Part shown: piece by piece, positions 1-12,040 of the stretch
Numbering within the stretch: the first letter of the stretch is position 1
Layout: each line of letters begins with the position of its first letter
NCBI GenBank assembly: GCA_016271365.2
Contig: JADMNL010000028.1
Span: 53,710,001 to 53,774,000, forward strand
From: Neoceratodus forsteri
Lineage: Eukaryota; Chordata; Ceratodontiformes; Ceratodontidae
Length of the DNA: 64,000 nucleotides
Direction: 5' to 3'
Translations under genes and position numbers: made by a program
The notes under the pieces: generated by a model
Databases searched by the model: none
What the model was told of the DNA's origin: nothing
Seen by the model: only the letters and a program-made list of their open reading frames with translations

Positions 1-141
1 CTCATTTATTTAGTTTAGCATATCCTAGTTATGGTTGATTAATTTATGTCTGCTTTTAAAATATTTATATGTATGTTTGATCTCTCTGTACAGCATCTTG
101 GTTTTGAAAGGTGCTTTAGAAATAAAGATGATTGATTGAAA
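1..141 (+). mobile_element. L2-type LINE 3' end fragment
   Basis: The segment ends in a tail reading GGTGCTTTAGAAATAAAGATG followed by short GATT repeats. This closely resembles the tail of the longer L2 copy ending near 11,260 (GGCGCCATACAAATAAAG then ATT repeats). L2-clade LINEs typically end in such a short conserved motif plus a microsatellite instead of poly(A). Only the 3' untranslated end is inside the window, so coding content cannot be judged. Confidence 0.5.
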
Positions 142-930
142 ATAATTGTATTAAGGTTGTGCGTTGCACAGTTTCTACACACACTTATGACTTCACCATT
201 TTTTTATATTTTCATTCCAGATTTTCAACATTACCATTTTTTTTACACCTCCTCATGAACAGTACAGCTGTGATTTTTCACATCATGTTTGAAATGTGTT
301 TTTGCACCTGTGGCGCCAGATGGCACAGTCGCTGTGCAAAATCACCTTTTGGCTAGCAAACTGATAGTGTCACTGTTCATGTGGTGGGGTCACAAAAAGC
401 CCATGTTGAAAACTTAGAGGGAAAATGCCAGGAAACACCCAGGGCATTAGGGTTTCTGACCATGATGCCCTATCCTGTACTGACTAACAGGCATCAGGGG
501 TGTGACTTGGGATTGTCAGCTGTAATGCTCATGCCATTCAACCCCACCCCAACCCTGCAGCCAGTGACAGACATCGAGGTGTGCCTTGAGCTCTTTGACC
601 CTAAAGTTCACCCCATTCTCCTATACTGCACCCATTTCAGCGTATTTCCTTATGGAATGGGGTTAGTGTAAAGCTCCAACACCCCGTGGCACACCTCGTC
701 ACTTGTTGGTGTCTGCAGGGTAGGATGAGGTGAAAAGGCATGACCGTTATGGTCGACGACTTAAAGTCACACCCCAATGCCTGTCCATCTCTGCAGGGTG
801 GGGGTGGGTTTGGCATCAGTTCAATACTTCACTACCATTCCTATTCTGCATTTGTCTAACTCCTGCACTTCCAATGCTAATGCCAGCAAGCAAACATTCA
901 GCATTGACAAATGCTTGTTGTTACCTCGGT
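142..930 (+). repeat. Interspersed repeat, short copy (one monomer plus unique tail)
   Basis: This stretch aligns by eye over about 800 bp to 38,120-38,880. Shared landmarks include GTGCGTTGCACAGTTTCTA, the phrase around CAACATTACCATTTT, the GGGGTCACAAAAA run, and the end motif CAAGCAAACATTC. It therefore contains one roughly 290-bp monomer of the array at 36.5-38.4 kb, followed by the same 500-bp unique tail. The short open frames across it (for example 381-671) have no family match I recognise. It is non-coding repeat DNA of unknown class. Confidence 0.75.
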
Positions 931-1016
931 TAGACTGGAAAAAGGCATTTTATACCAGTGTACTTTACCCAGTTAATAAAAATAGAATAATAGATAGATA
1001 AGTTTGTATTATGTAA

Positions 1017-1163
1017 GCAATAATACCAGACAGGGTGGGCAGTATTGTGCTGTACTGGACCGCCCAGGGGCGTAATGAGGCCCGACGCCACAGGCGGAGG
1101 GCCTTCTAGCCCTTGGAAGGTCTGGTAAAGCACAATACTGCCCACCCTGAAGGGTATTACTGC
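1017..1163. repeat. Foldback / MITE-like hairpin
   Basis: Positions 1031-1051 and 1129-1149 are perfect 21-bp reverse complements (CAGGGTGGGCAGTATTGTGCT against its complement). Weaker pairing (GCAATAATACC against GGTATTACTGC) extends outward to about 1017 and 1163. The GC-rich centre holds a second small inverted pair (TACCAGAC at 1024, GTCTGGTA at 1119). I see no clear target-site duplication. It is best read as a short non-autonomous DNA element. Confidence 0.7.
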
Positions 1164-1219
1164 ACTTAGAAAATGGGTTACATGTCACATTTTAGCTGCA
1201 ATATACAAATTATGAAAAA

Positions 1220-3273
1220 GAATTAGAAAAATTAAATACAAAGCCACTATGGTTCTCAAAAGACATGGCGGTGAAGGTTAGGGAGAAAAAGATAGCATTT
1301 AGGAAGTATAAGGAAACACAGAAGGAGCAGGACAGAGAACTGTACCAGTTAAGGCAGAAGGAAGCAGGGAGGGTAGTCAGAATAGCAAAGGCACAAACTG
1401 AGGAAAAGATAGCTAACTCGGCTAAGAAGGGGGACAAACCTTTATAGGTATATCAGGGAGCGAAAGACAAAGGAGGGATAGTGAGGCTGAATAGAATGGA
1501 TGGTGTGTGGCAGAGAGTGACAGTGATAAAGCAGGGATACTGAATGAATACTTCTGTTCAGTATTCACAAAAGAGGAAGTGGGGGAGGTGGCTAATCCAA
1601 TTAACAGAAGCACTCTGGAGAGGGGGGTTGATCCCAGTCCTTTCACAGAAGAAAGGGTTCTGAAAGAACTCCTAAAACTGAAGGTGGACAAAGCAATGGG
1701 GCCAGATGGAATTCACCACAGAATTCTAAAAGAATTAAGCAGAGAACTAGTGACACCACTGACTACGCTTTTTAACAAATCATGGGAGGATATTGTGGTA
1801 CCTGAGGACTGGAAGAAGGCGGATGTGATTCCCCTTCACAAAAGTGGGACCAAGATGGAGGCAGAAAACAACAGACCTGTCAGTTTGACCTCTGTGGTAG
1901 GGAAAGTGATGGAATCACTTCTGAAGGAAAGAATTGTTGAGTACCTAGAGGCCAGTGGGGCACAGGACCCAAGGCAGCATGGGTTCACAGCAGGAAGGTC
2001 ATGTCAGACAAATCTAATTGATTTCTTTGACTGGGTGACCAAAGTAGTAGACCAGGGAGGGGCTGTGGACATGGCCTACCTAGACTTTAACAAGGCATTT
2101 GACACAGTCCCACACAAAAGATTAATAGTCAAATTAACCAGCCTGGGAGTGGGTCCCAGGGTGGTAGCCTGGGTAAAACATTGGCTGAACAACAGGACAC
2201 AGAAGGTAATTGTAAATGGAGTCCACTCTGAAGAAAGAGGGGTTGCTAGTGGGGTACACCAGGTTCAGTACTGGGTCCAGTCCTTTTTAATGTCTTTATA
2301 AGTGACATTGCAGAGGGACTGGAAGGAAAAGTATGCCTCTTTGCAGATGACACAAAGATCTGCAACAGGGTTGATATACAAGGAGGTGTGGAAAGGATGA
2401 GAAGGGACTTGGCAAGGTTGGAGGAATGCTCAGAAGTATGGCAGCTTGGATTCAATGCAAAGAAGTGCAAAGTAATGCACCTGGGAAACAAAAACCCAGG
2501 GGAAGATTACACAATGGGGGAGGTAGTAACAACAACAAAAATGGAAAGAGACCTGGGGTAATCATATCAGATGACCTTAAGGTTGGCAAGCAATGTGAGA
2601 AGGCGGTAGGGAGGGCTGGGGGGATACTGGGATGTATAGGGAGAGGTATCACCAGCAGAAAACAAGAAGTTGTTATCCCCCTGTACAGACCGTTGGCGAG
2701 ACCCCATCTGGAGTACTGTATCCAGTTCTGGAGACCCCATCTCTGCAAGGACATAGACAAGATGGAGGCAGTTCAGAGGAGGGCAACTAAAATGGTGCAG
2801 GGTCTGCAAGAGAAGCCATATGAGGAGAGACTAAAGGAGCTTAATATGTATACCCTTGAGGAAAGGAGGGAGAGGAGGGGCATGATAGAAACATTTAAGT
2901 ACCTCAGTGGGATCAACAAAGTCCAAGAGGGTAGCATCTTTCAGATAAAGAGATGTGCAAGAACAAGGGGACACAATCTGAAGATAGAGGGGGGATGGCT
3001 CAGGGGCAATGTGAGGAAGTATTTTTTCACAGAGAGGGTGGTTGATGCATGGGACAGCCTTCCTGAGGAGGTTGTGGGGTCTAAAACTGTGGGAGAATTC
3101 AAGAATGCATGGGACAGGCATAAGGCAATTTTAGTGTGGGGTAGGAAGAAATAGGCTGTTGGTTAAATAGGATCTGCAGCTTATCCTCTAGGTAGGGAAA
3201 TGGGCAGACTAGGTGGGCCAAGCAGTCCTTATCTGCTGTCAAAGTCTATGTTTCTATGTTTCTATGTTAAAGC
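1220..3273 (+). mobile_element. CR1-like LINE copy A, 5'-truncated
   Basis: The copy starts within ORF2 between endonuclease and RT and runs to the 3' end at about 3,273, where the sequence is a repeated CTATGTTT motif. The same 3' signature recurs, in either orientation, at 4,139, 14,410, 35,105 and 59,630. A conserved 3' UTR phrase (GGGCCAAGCAGTCCTTATCTGC and its relatives) precedes it. 5' truncation is normal for LINE retroposition. The coding part is described separately. Confidence 0.9.
1265..3154 (+). pseudogene. CR1-like ORF2 RT and C-terminal domain, frameshifted
   Basis: This encodes a non-LTR reverse transcriptase used for target-primed reverse transcription. The frame from 1507 shows the N-terminal RT block (KVDKAMGPDGI), the fingers block (WKKADVIPLHKSG) and the palm block (AYLDFNKAFDTVPH). 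The catalytic FADDT box is at about 2,338-2,355. The frame breaks near 2,262, where the expected GVPQGSVLGP block loses a base. The C-terminal half resumes in the frame open at 2426-3154, with LGCIGRGITSR, RPHLEYCIQFW and VQRRATKM, all typical of CR1. The first part (1265-1447) is the basic linker before RT and ends in a stop. The copy cannot make a continuous protein. Confidence 0.88.
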
Positions 3274-4136
3274 TGATTTTTTGATAAAGTAGTTCCTCTA
3301 CTGGTGTGTTTGCCAATAGAGAGTACTGCTGTTTTCTGGAGCATTTAACTCTCTCTCCCCCAGCAACACTTCTTTTACACACACCCCCCAACCTCACACA
3401 CATGCTCACCTGTGCTCCAGTGTAGTGTTTGTATTTACACTGGCTGGCAGTGAGTGTGGTCAGAATGGAAGCTAGAGTGAGAGCTGTAATAACAGTTTAC
3501 AACAGAGGAAGACAGTGGGACTGAGAAAAGATGAGCTGTCTCTGCCTGCAACTGGGATCAGTTGTGAGTCATCCCCATTGTGCAACCCACCTGCCAGAGA
3601 AAGTAGTAGGTCCAACTCCTACCCTGTCCATTACTGCTCACAAAACGTCAAGTCAGTTTGAGCGATAGTGTGTAATGGTGCCACAGTGAGCAGTGGAAGA
3701 TGTGTTTAATAGGGGCTTAGTATGCGTTGTTGTAGTGCTAAATGTTTAAGTATGAAAACTGTTGCTTTTGTGTGCCACATCTTTATTTAATAAAAAAGGC
3801 GTTTGCTCCTGTAAAGTGAGAGAACAGCTTGAGGGCCACGAGTGAAAAAAAGTGGATCAGTCTGAGGCAGCTGAGGTGCTTACTTGGGTGGGGAGATCAG
3901 CTGTACAACTCTGCCACAGGACGCTGGGACAGAGAGAGAGAGAATGGGACATTGACATAAGCATGCCCGCAGTCTCTTCTCTCTCTCTCTCTTTCCCTCG
4001 ACACATTTAATTGAGCTGGTGTTTTTTCTGCTTTGGGATGCTTTGATTGAAGCTGTTTAAATAAAAAAAAAATTCAGTGGCAGGCAGCGATGAGGAGTGG
4101 GAGGGTGGAGCTTGGGAAACGGGCAAGTTGTCTTCA
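3274..4136. other. Unassigned DNA
   Basis: This lies between two convergent CR1 copies, whose 3' ends face each other. I see no coding frame or recognisable repeat. It holds only short GA and CT runs near 3,931 and 3,977 and a polyA-like stretch near 4,062. Confidence 0.4.
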
Positions 4137-5905
4137 GTACATAGATACATAGACAGTGTCGGCAGATAAGGGCCTACGGCCCACCCACTCTGCCCATTTG
4201 AGCTTGTAAGTTCACTTTATGTTTTCCTAGAAGTCTGTTGCCCCTTAACTCTGACCTCCAGAATTCCTATATGTCTATCCCATGCATTCTTAAATCCAGT
4301 GATTGTTTCAGCCCCCACCACTTCCTCTGGCAGGGTGTTCCACTTATCCACCACCCGTTCTGTGAAGAAATTCTTCTTCATGTTTCCTCTGAATCATCCT
4401 CCCTCCAGCTTCATCCCATGCCCTCTAGTCCTGGAACATCTTTTTCACTTAAAAATAGTGTATTCCTGCACCCTGTTCCTCCCTGTAAGATACTTGTATG
4501 TCTCTATCATATCCCCTCTCTCCTTCCTCTCCTCCAGGGAGTACATATTCAATTTCTTCAACCTGTTCTCATAGGACTTGTGATGCAATCCATGTACCAT
4601 CATTGTTGCCCTCCTCTGAACCTTCTCTACCCTGTCTATGTCCTTATGTAAGTAAGGTCTCCAGAACTGTACACTGTACTCCAGGTGGGGCCTCATTAGT
4701 GTCTTGTATAGTGGAATTATGACCTCCCTTTTCCTGCTGGTGATGCCCCTGCCTATGCATCCCAGCATCCTGTTTGGTTTACCTGCTGCCTTGTCACACT
4801 GTTTCCCTACCTTGAGGTCATCAGAGATGATAACCCCAAGATCCCTTTCCTGCTTGGTGCATGCAATATCCTCACCCCCCCAACTGATATATTGTGCCAG
4901 GGTTTTTGTGCCCCATATGCATTATCTTGCACTTCTTTGCATTGAATTTCAACTGCCAAACCCCTGACCATTCTTCAAGTTTCTGCAGGTCCCTTCTCAT
5001 TCTGTCTACACCCTCTGGTGTGTCTACTCTGTTACAGAGCTTTGTGTCATCAGCAAACAGGGAAATTCTGTATCTAGGTCCTGCGCAATGTCACTGATGA
5101 AGATGTTGACTAGTACTGGTCCCAGCACTGATCCTTGTGGTACCCCCACTGGTTACTCTTCCCTCTGTGAAGTGACAGCCATTTACCACCACCCTCTGCA
5201 TCCTGCCGCCCAGCTAGTTACCTACCAACCACACAACTGTCCTGCCCACACCCATATTCCCCAGTTTGTGTAATAGTCTTCTATGTGGCACCGTGTCAAA
5301 GGCCTTGCTGAAGTCTAGATAGGTCATGTCCACTGCCCTCCCTGATCCACCTCCTAGTCACCCAGTCAAAAATTCACCGAGGTTGGTCTGACATGACCGC
5401 CCCTGGTGAAACCATGCTGCCTTGGGTCCTGTAGTCCATTGACAACCAGATGTTCCACCAGTCTCTCCTTCAGTAGTGCTTCCATGATCTTCCCCACTAC
5501 CAAGGTGAGGCTGACTGGTCTGTAGTTTCCCGCTTCCTCTTTGTTCCCACTTTCGTAAAAGGGGACTACATCTGCTGTCCTCCATTCTTTGGGTACCTCC
5601 CCTGTTTCCAGTGATCGCCTAAACAGGATTTTCAGAGGTTCTGCCACCACCTCTCTTAGTTCTTTAAGGAACCTGGGGTGCACCCCATCTGGCCCCATTG
5701 CTTTATCAACTCTTATTACTTCCAGTTCCTTCATGACCCTTTCTCGTGTAAAGGGCTTGTGTCCATTTCTGCACCATTCTCACCCCTTGTACTCCCTTCA
5801 GACCCATTACCCTCCTCTTCCTCAGTAAAGACTGAGCAGAAATACCTGTTCAATATGTCAGCTTTACTGTTGTCATCCTCCATGCGGCCCCCACATGAGG
5901 TGCTA
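4137..5905 (-). mobile_element. CR1-like LINE copy B, 5'-truncated
   Basis: The 3' end lies at the left (ACATAGATACATAGAC followed by CGGCAGATAAGGGCC), and the copy reads rightward on the minus strand into RT. It is truncated at about 5,905. The 3' UTR phrase complementary to GGCAGATAAG...CCCACTCTGCCCATT matches the other minus-strand CR1 copies at 35,105 and 46,200. The subfamily differs slightly from copy A in the RT text. Confidence 0.88.
4445..5734 (-). pseudogene. CR1-like ORF2 RT remnant (copy B)
   Basis: Two minus-strand frames are recognisable. The frame at 5366-5734 gives RT blocks VDKAMGPDGVHPRFLKEL, WRTADVVPFYESGN and NYRPVSLTLVVGK. The frame at 4445-4768 gives the C-terminal CR1 blocks LGCIGRGITSRKREV, RPHLEYSVQFW and VQRRATMM. 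Between them the palm region is readable only in pieces, with a degraded FADDT-equivalent near 5,050. Stops and frameshifts make it inactive. Confidence 0.85.
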
Positions 5906-6428
5906 GTGCTGTTCGTTTAAAACATTAACATTGGCAGGGGCAAAACGTAGATGATGTGTGCCAGATTTATTTGTAATAAAAAAGGGCATTTCTGTATGAA
6001 CCTGGCTAACGTCTTGTTTGTGGGGGGCATGTTCTCTCATTCTCTCACTCAAAACAGTAAAAATTGTGGCATTTTTAAACTGAGCCTTCTACAGCTTGAT
6101 GATTCAAATGGCAAAAAGAAAGGAAAAGGCTGTTTGTGGGATAGTAATGGTGATGGGGACACAGAACTTTTTTACATGATTGTCTAGTGAATTAAAAAAC
6201 AAGTATTGGGGGTTGTCTCTTGCTAAGTGAGTTGAAAATAATGGGGGGGATTTGAAATTTCCTGGCGAGGGTTTAGCCAATTACAGATGAGGTTGGGCAG
6301 TATGATTCTGGTGATGAGGTTGGCTGGGCTGGCACTTTTAATAGCCGGGCCTCTGTTGTCTGATAGATGCCCAGCTAGAGAAGTGCATCAGCCAATCAGA
6401 AGGCTGAATTACTTTTACCCATTTCCTA
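5906..6428. other. Unassigned DNA
   Basis: I see no element or gene that I recognise. The longest frame (5951-6187, 78 codons) has no family features. Confidence 0.4.
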
Positions 6429-6534
6429 AAAGACGGTAATGCCATCGAGAGGTTTTGGGGACATGGAACCTCGAGAGCGAAGCTCGAGAGGTCCTAAAGT
6501 CCTCAAAACTCGAGATGGTATTACTGCCTTGTAA
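6429..6534. repeat. Foldback / MITE-like hairpin
   Basis: The segment is an imperfect palindrome centred near 6,480 (GAGCGAAGCTC). The left arm carries GGTAATGCCATCGAG, GGTTTTGGGGAC and ACCTCGAGAGC. The right arm is its reverse complement with a few mismatches (AGGTCC, GTCCTCAAAACTCGAG, ATGGTATTACTGCC). Its size and self-complementarity resemble the hairpin at 1,017-1,163, and both have outer edges containing GGTA.TA-type text, but the cores differ. No target-site duplication is evident. Confidence 0.7.
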
Positions 6535-8789
6535 AACTCTTATCTTTCTGTTATTTTTTGTAATATATGGTTCCATTGACAATACTACACTTGGAGATGA
6601 CCTTTGAACTGTAGTATTATCAGCAAAAATGATAGTATCACTTTTCAGGATAGTATTATTGAGAGTAGTGATGTATTACTGGGAAATTTTTATATAACTT
6701 ATTATAGGATTATTGAGGTTTATCCATATATTACAGTAAAATAAATAAAACATGTTTAATTTTTTTCTTCTCATAGATTTGATCATGTATTTATATCACT
6801 AGTCAGTGCAAATGTCTGCCAAATGTTACCCACAGATCAGGTGGACAACTGTCACAACAATTTGATCCAATTAATGAGGGCACCATTCAAACACAATGAC
6901 CACTAGATACCCTGTACCCATGTTGAGTATATTCTCAGAATTCTGGGAGTCAGAAACAAGGACATTTTGACATGAGCGTATTACCACAGCTAGGTCATGG
7001 TATTGTATCACCGCATGACAAAGAGCAGCACAGATTTTCCAAGTAAGTGAAAAATGAAGGCTAATCTATAAAATATACACACAAGGAAGCCCAGCTCATG
7101 GTCAAAAATGTGCATACAATGTAAATTCAGCTGCAGAATAACATTTATCAAGGTGATGGGCTAGCAGCAACCAATCAACTTCTGTGCAGTTGCCAACATT
7201 TCACATGCACGCACTTTGTCAAGGCTGCTGCTCCTCATCGGTACCAGTCTACAATATCCCTGACTTAAAGTGCAAGTACATAAATACAAATACCATATCC
7301 TCTTCACCCATATCACATGACTGTCAGGCAGGATACGTATGGAGACAGTGAGACAAAAACAACTCCAAAGGGTACAAGGAGAGAGAGAGAGAGAAAGGCT
7401 CTGGCTGTCCATATCAGTAAGTCTGGACCTGGTCACAGATTTAAATTCAGGCGGGTGGAGAGGATCTCTTTGAGGCCCAGGACGGGGGCCTAGATAGGGC
7501 ACTACTGAAAAAAGAAGCCTTCTGACAATTCAAACTAGAAACATAATAAAAAGGTTTGAATGAGAGTTCCAGTTAGCTCCATTCCTGTCAGACTAAATCC
7601 CTGCTTCTGTTCCCAGTTGTTAGACTCATCATTTTTATCAATCAGGGAAGGAGAAATGCTTGATTTCCTTTTTGTTGATGGTTCCATCTTGAACCATTAT
7701 CATGCAGTATTTTGATATAATTCGGCAATAACATTGGAAAAGGTATTTTTTTTAACAAAGTGTTAAAATAGATTGCCATTAATCCAGTGTTCTGATTACA
7801 TTGCACTACTAAGAAAGATCAATTTTGTAGCTGTATCTATTAGAATCAGATTTCCTAATTCCTTACCCACTGCACTGGCTGTGAGGCCATGACGGTACAG
7901 TAGAGCAGCAGCAGGCAGGCTGAGGCACTCATCCTCATCGCGATTTTCAGGGCCATTCAGCAGGAAATGAGAAGATCAGAGATCCAGGATGCCACCGATC
8001 ATGATGTCAATGGGAACGAGATACCATGGACATGCACAGAGAAACGTGGTTTAGTAACAGCTCTCAAAACCAGTCTGGCACTAGCCAAATACAACTGACT
8101 ATAAAAAGCACCGCACACATGCAATTGGCAAAGGCACAATGGCATGGGATTGGGTGGTGACCGGTGCGTCCTGCAACTGAGGAAAGCGGACTATGGCAGG
8201 AAGGCAAGGGATACAATTCCTGCTCTTCATGATGACATGGAATTAGCACTGTCACGTCAGCTGAACAGCCAACCAAATGACTGCATTTTAAAAATAAGTT
8301 AGTTTGCTTGCTTGTGCCATGACAACCTTCTTCACAGTGACTAACGGGTTCAGTATGGGGGGGACGAGTGACTGATGCAGTGATGCTGACTCACTAGACA
8401 CTAGTAACAGAAGCTGTGCCTGAAACTTTCAGTGAATTCGGCTGCAAATGCCGGCCCGCTCCAGCACACTGACACAGTCCGCGTGAGTCAGTGAGGTGGA
8501 AATCTGCATCAGGCAGTCATCATCACTCAGCCAGCAGCACTCATGGCAGTCCCCCATCCAGAAAAAGATGCATTTTTCATGGCATTGCAGTTTTCAACAG
8601 TGTGTACAAAATTAAAAAAATGCAAGCATAAAAGGATGACAGGGATTGATGCCCCCCCCTTTTGCAAGGCAGGCTCCTAGACCTGGGCCTATTGTGCTTA
8701 TGCCTTAATCCGGCCCTAAGAACTACTACAGTGCAGATCAACTGTAACTGAAAAAGTAAGGCCTTACACAGATACCACTGCTACCCATA
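6535..8789. other. Unassigned DNA
   Basis: This contains a short GA run near 7,381-7,394 and no convincing coding frame. The sequence near 8,690-8,720 (CCGGCCCTAAG) could be the edge of an unrecognised element. The longer frames (7161-7502, 8064-8276, both minus) have no family match. Confidence 0.35.
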
Positions 8790-11262
8790 AACATGGTCAC
8801 TCTCTTGACAGTCTTCATCCTGGGGATCAACGCCTCATATCTGGGAGTGGAACCAGTCAGATGGCCTTATCACTACACCATGGGGTTCAGATTTGGCTCC
8901 CCCTTCATAGGCCAACCCCTGTGGAGATTGTCAGGTATTGCCCTTTATGAGTTATTGGCGCCAAAGGCCTGGCAGTGATACTTGACCTATTGATTCTTCC
9001 AGTGGCAAACAGCGACCCAGAGGCCTTTGTGATGGCCTATAATACAACCATTTCGGCAGCCCTGAATGTTGTTGCTCCTGTCTGAGTTTGTCCCCTTTCC
9101 GTTTGCCCTTGGTCCCCATGGTTTGATGGGACTTTGAGTGAGATGCGGTGATTAGGACGAAGGTTAGAGCATTGCTGGCAGAAATCCACCCTGAATGCCA
9201 ACCACCTTAGATCGATGGACCATTATCAAGCCTATCAATCTTCAATCACCCGTAAGAAGGGAGAGTTCCTGTCTGGGGAGTTTGTGGCCACTCAGAATTG
9301 ATCAGCTCAGCTTTTTTGAACTGTGGAAAAAACTGCGCAACCCAGCCTGTCTACAAGTTCGAAAAGCCTTATCGCAAATAGAGTGCAATGAACTTGCTCG
9401 ATTCTTTGTGACTAAGGTGGCTGACATCAGAGCTGCACTCCAACCAGCACACTGTATGGGCATTACTTTGGATCAGAGCTTGGCCACTGACCCTCAGTTT
9501 TCCTGGAGTACCTTCAACCGACCGTAGTTCATAGATGTCATGCAGATTGTCCAGGGTACACACCCTACATGCTGTAGTTTGGATCCAGGACCAACTTCTC
9601 TGATTTTGGATTGTATTGACACCATTGGTCTGGTCTTAGCTCAGATAGTCTGGTGCTCCTTGGAAACAGGTGAGTTTCCTTGCTTCCAGAAGAAGGCAGT
9701 GGTAACACCCCTCCTGAAGAAAGCTTCTTTGGACCCAGACTGCCATGTGAACTATAGACCAATTTCAAACCTTCCCTTTTTAGGGAAGGTGATTGAGAAA
9801 GTAGTGGCCATACAACTGGAGAACCATTTGACCATCCGTGACATCTATGAACCTCTCCAGTCTGGTTTTCAAAAGAGGCATAGTACCGAGACAGCACTGG
9901 TTTGGGTGCTCAATGATTGTCTGATGACAAGAGATCAGAAAAAAACGCTCCATCTTGGTTCTTCTAGATCTGTAATCAGCATTTGACACTGTGGACAATT
10001 GGGTCCTGCTCAGTCGCCTGAGGTTCATCTGTGGCCTGTTGGGCGCAGTCCTCGGGTGGCTTACATCTTTCCTCACTGGAAGAACTCAGAAGGTGGTGTC
10101 GAGGGGTTATTCCTCAGACCCAGTTCCCCTGTCATGTGGGGTTCCTCAGGGATTGGTGTTGTCCCCATGTTGTTTGCAGAGTACATGCTGCCCCTCAGAG
10201 ACATTGTTAGAAAGTATGGGCTGAGGTTTCACTGCTATGCTGATGATACCCATCTCTATCTTTCTTTTGCACCTGATCAGGATGGCGCTCTCTCAGTCTA
10301 TCAACTGCCTCACAGAAATCCAGGATTGGATGGATTCGAGCTGGTTGAAGTTGAACCCAGAAAAGACTGAGGTGCTGGTTGTGGACCCAGGGCACCAGAT
10401 GGGGGGGTGGTCAGGGGCAGGTTCACCCTCAGGACTTTTTCTTGGGGTTCTATCACTCCCGACCTCTGAATGGGTGCAAAGCCTGGGGGTAATCTTTGAT
10501 GAAGGGCTGACACTACGTTCGCAGGTGTCAGCCGTTGTCAAGTCCTCTTTCTACCATCTGAGGAATATCTGCAGGGTTAAGCATCTAGTTTCATCCAGCG
10601 ATCTTCCCTCATTGGTTCATGTCTTCTTGTCCTCGTGCCTGGATTACTGCAACTCCCTGTATCTAGGGCTACCTGTGGTGGAAATCCGCCACTTGCAGCT
10701 GGTGCAGAATGCAGCGTCCTGGCTTTTGACGGAAACCTCCCGGTCCTATCACATTTTCCCAGTGCTGTGCAGACTGCACTGGCTGGTGGTACAGTGGTGG
10801 ATCACCTTTAAAGTCAGTCTTCTGACTTATAAAGACCTACACAGACAGGGCCCGGACTACCTGTAAGAGCTGCTGGTACCTTACTGCCTTGGGGGATCAC
10901 TCCGTTCCACTGATGAGGGGTTGCTAGAGATTCCAAGGGTGTGTTTAAAATTTTCTGGGGCCCAGGCATTTATGCATGCAGCCCCTACCCTTTGGAATCC
11001 CCTACCCCATCGGTTACGGGAGTGCGCAACCATGGAGGGATTTAATCAGGCCCTAAAAACACATCTGTGGTATCAAGCATTTGGTGACTGACTTAAATTC
11101 TTTTTGGTTGTATTATCTGTTTTTATACTATTTATGATTGTGACATTTGATATGTCATTTGAAACATTGTTAGGTGCCTTTATTGCTGAAAGGCGCCATA
11201 CAAATAAAGATTATTATTATTATATTATTATTAGAATTATTATTATTATTATTACTAATTTA
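8790..11262 (+). mobile_element. L2-clade LINE, 5'-truncated
   Basis: This begins in the C-terminal end of the endonuclease domain (a degraded WSDH-type block reading VEPVRWPYHYTMGF). It continues through the inter-domain linker and RT to the typical L2 3' end, GGCGCCATACAAATAAAG plus ATT repeats from about 11,205. The preserved order and tail identify the clade well. Multiple stops and frame changes show that it is an old copy. Confidence 0.85.
9195..10866 (+). pseudogene. L2 ORF2 RT, frameshifted
   Basis: The early linker is at 9195-9527 (RWT...NELARFFVTKVADIRA). The RT N-terminal blocks are in 9540-9986: VVTPLLKKASLDPD, NYRPISNLPFLGKVIEKVVA and LQSGFQKRHSTETAL, all diagnostic of L2. The palm block carrying the first catalytic aspartate is broken by a stop near 9,975. 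Next come GVPQGLVLSP (frame at 9991-10224) and the catalytic HCYADDTHLYLS block near 10,231. The thumb and C-terminus follow in 10237-10866 (KLNPEKTEVLV, LGVIFDEGLTL, LDYCNSLYLGLP). At least four frame changes separate these. Confidence 0.87.
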
Positions 11263-12040
11263 TTTTCTAGCTTTTAAACCATTATAATAACTTGGTCTTC
11301 CTTTTTCCCATTGGGAAACCGTGGTGTAATTTGCTGTTATAAAGGAGTGTTTATAACAGCAAATGCATGCCCAGTTTCCCTCACTCTGCACATGCGTCCA
11401 TCACAGTTCTTCCTTTTTGACTGCTACCAGCACCGGAGACTGAACCACCACTTGGACAAGACGGTAAGTGACTGAGGGAACAAAATCATAATAAAAAATA
11501 AGTACCAAGAATTAAAAAACTAAATTTCCTCAGCTGGCTGAAATAAATAAATAAAACATACTTTTAAATAAATAAATTAATAAAGGCAACCGTGGACTGC
11601 ACACTCAAACCTGACCGGACCGTGGATGCACAGGAACGTCTTTTTATTTTATATAATGGCTGTGGTGAAAAAGGAAAACCCAGCAATTATATAAATAAAA
11701 TACAGGGTGGTGTTTAAACTTAGTTTACACACACCCTTGCTGTTAAATGCTTTCACAAACCCCTCAAGCTTCGCTCTTGGGGTCTATGTAGCATCTAACA
11801 CCTCAGGTGTGTGCAAACTTTGAGTTACACATGCTACCCCATACTTTATTCTATATTTGTTGGCCTATTTCTGTGAAATGTCATAAGATTTTGCAAGAAG
11901 AAACTGATTGATTCTGACTGAACTATTGAACAATTTAAAGCAGCAGTATTTGTTAGTTGACAAAAAAAATCATCTTATACAGTTTTGCGTGAGTAATAAT
12001 GTATTTCTGGGGAAAAAAAACATCAATATACCTAAAGTTC
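11263..12040. other. Unassigned AT-rich DNA with a perfect short hairpin
   Basis: No coding content is seen. A perfect hairpin lies at 11,329-11,364. A second GC-box-like self-complementary stretch (CCCTCAAG...CTTGGGG) lies near 11,760-11,782. The text near 11,930-11,990 (CAATTTAAAGCAGCAGTATTTGTTAG) is shared with 16,508-16,535, so it is probably a scrap of the same LINE tail. Confidence 0.4.
11329..11364. repeat. Perfect 15-bp hairpin
   Basis: ATTTGCTGTTATAAA at 11,329-11,343 is exactly reverse-complementary to 11,350-11,364, with a six-base loop GGAGTG. It could be the terminal-repeat edge of a DNA element or a chance stem; its role is unknown. Confidence 0.6.
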
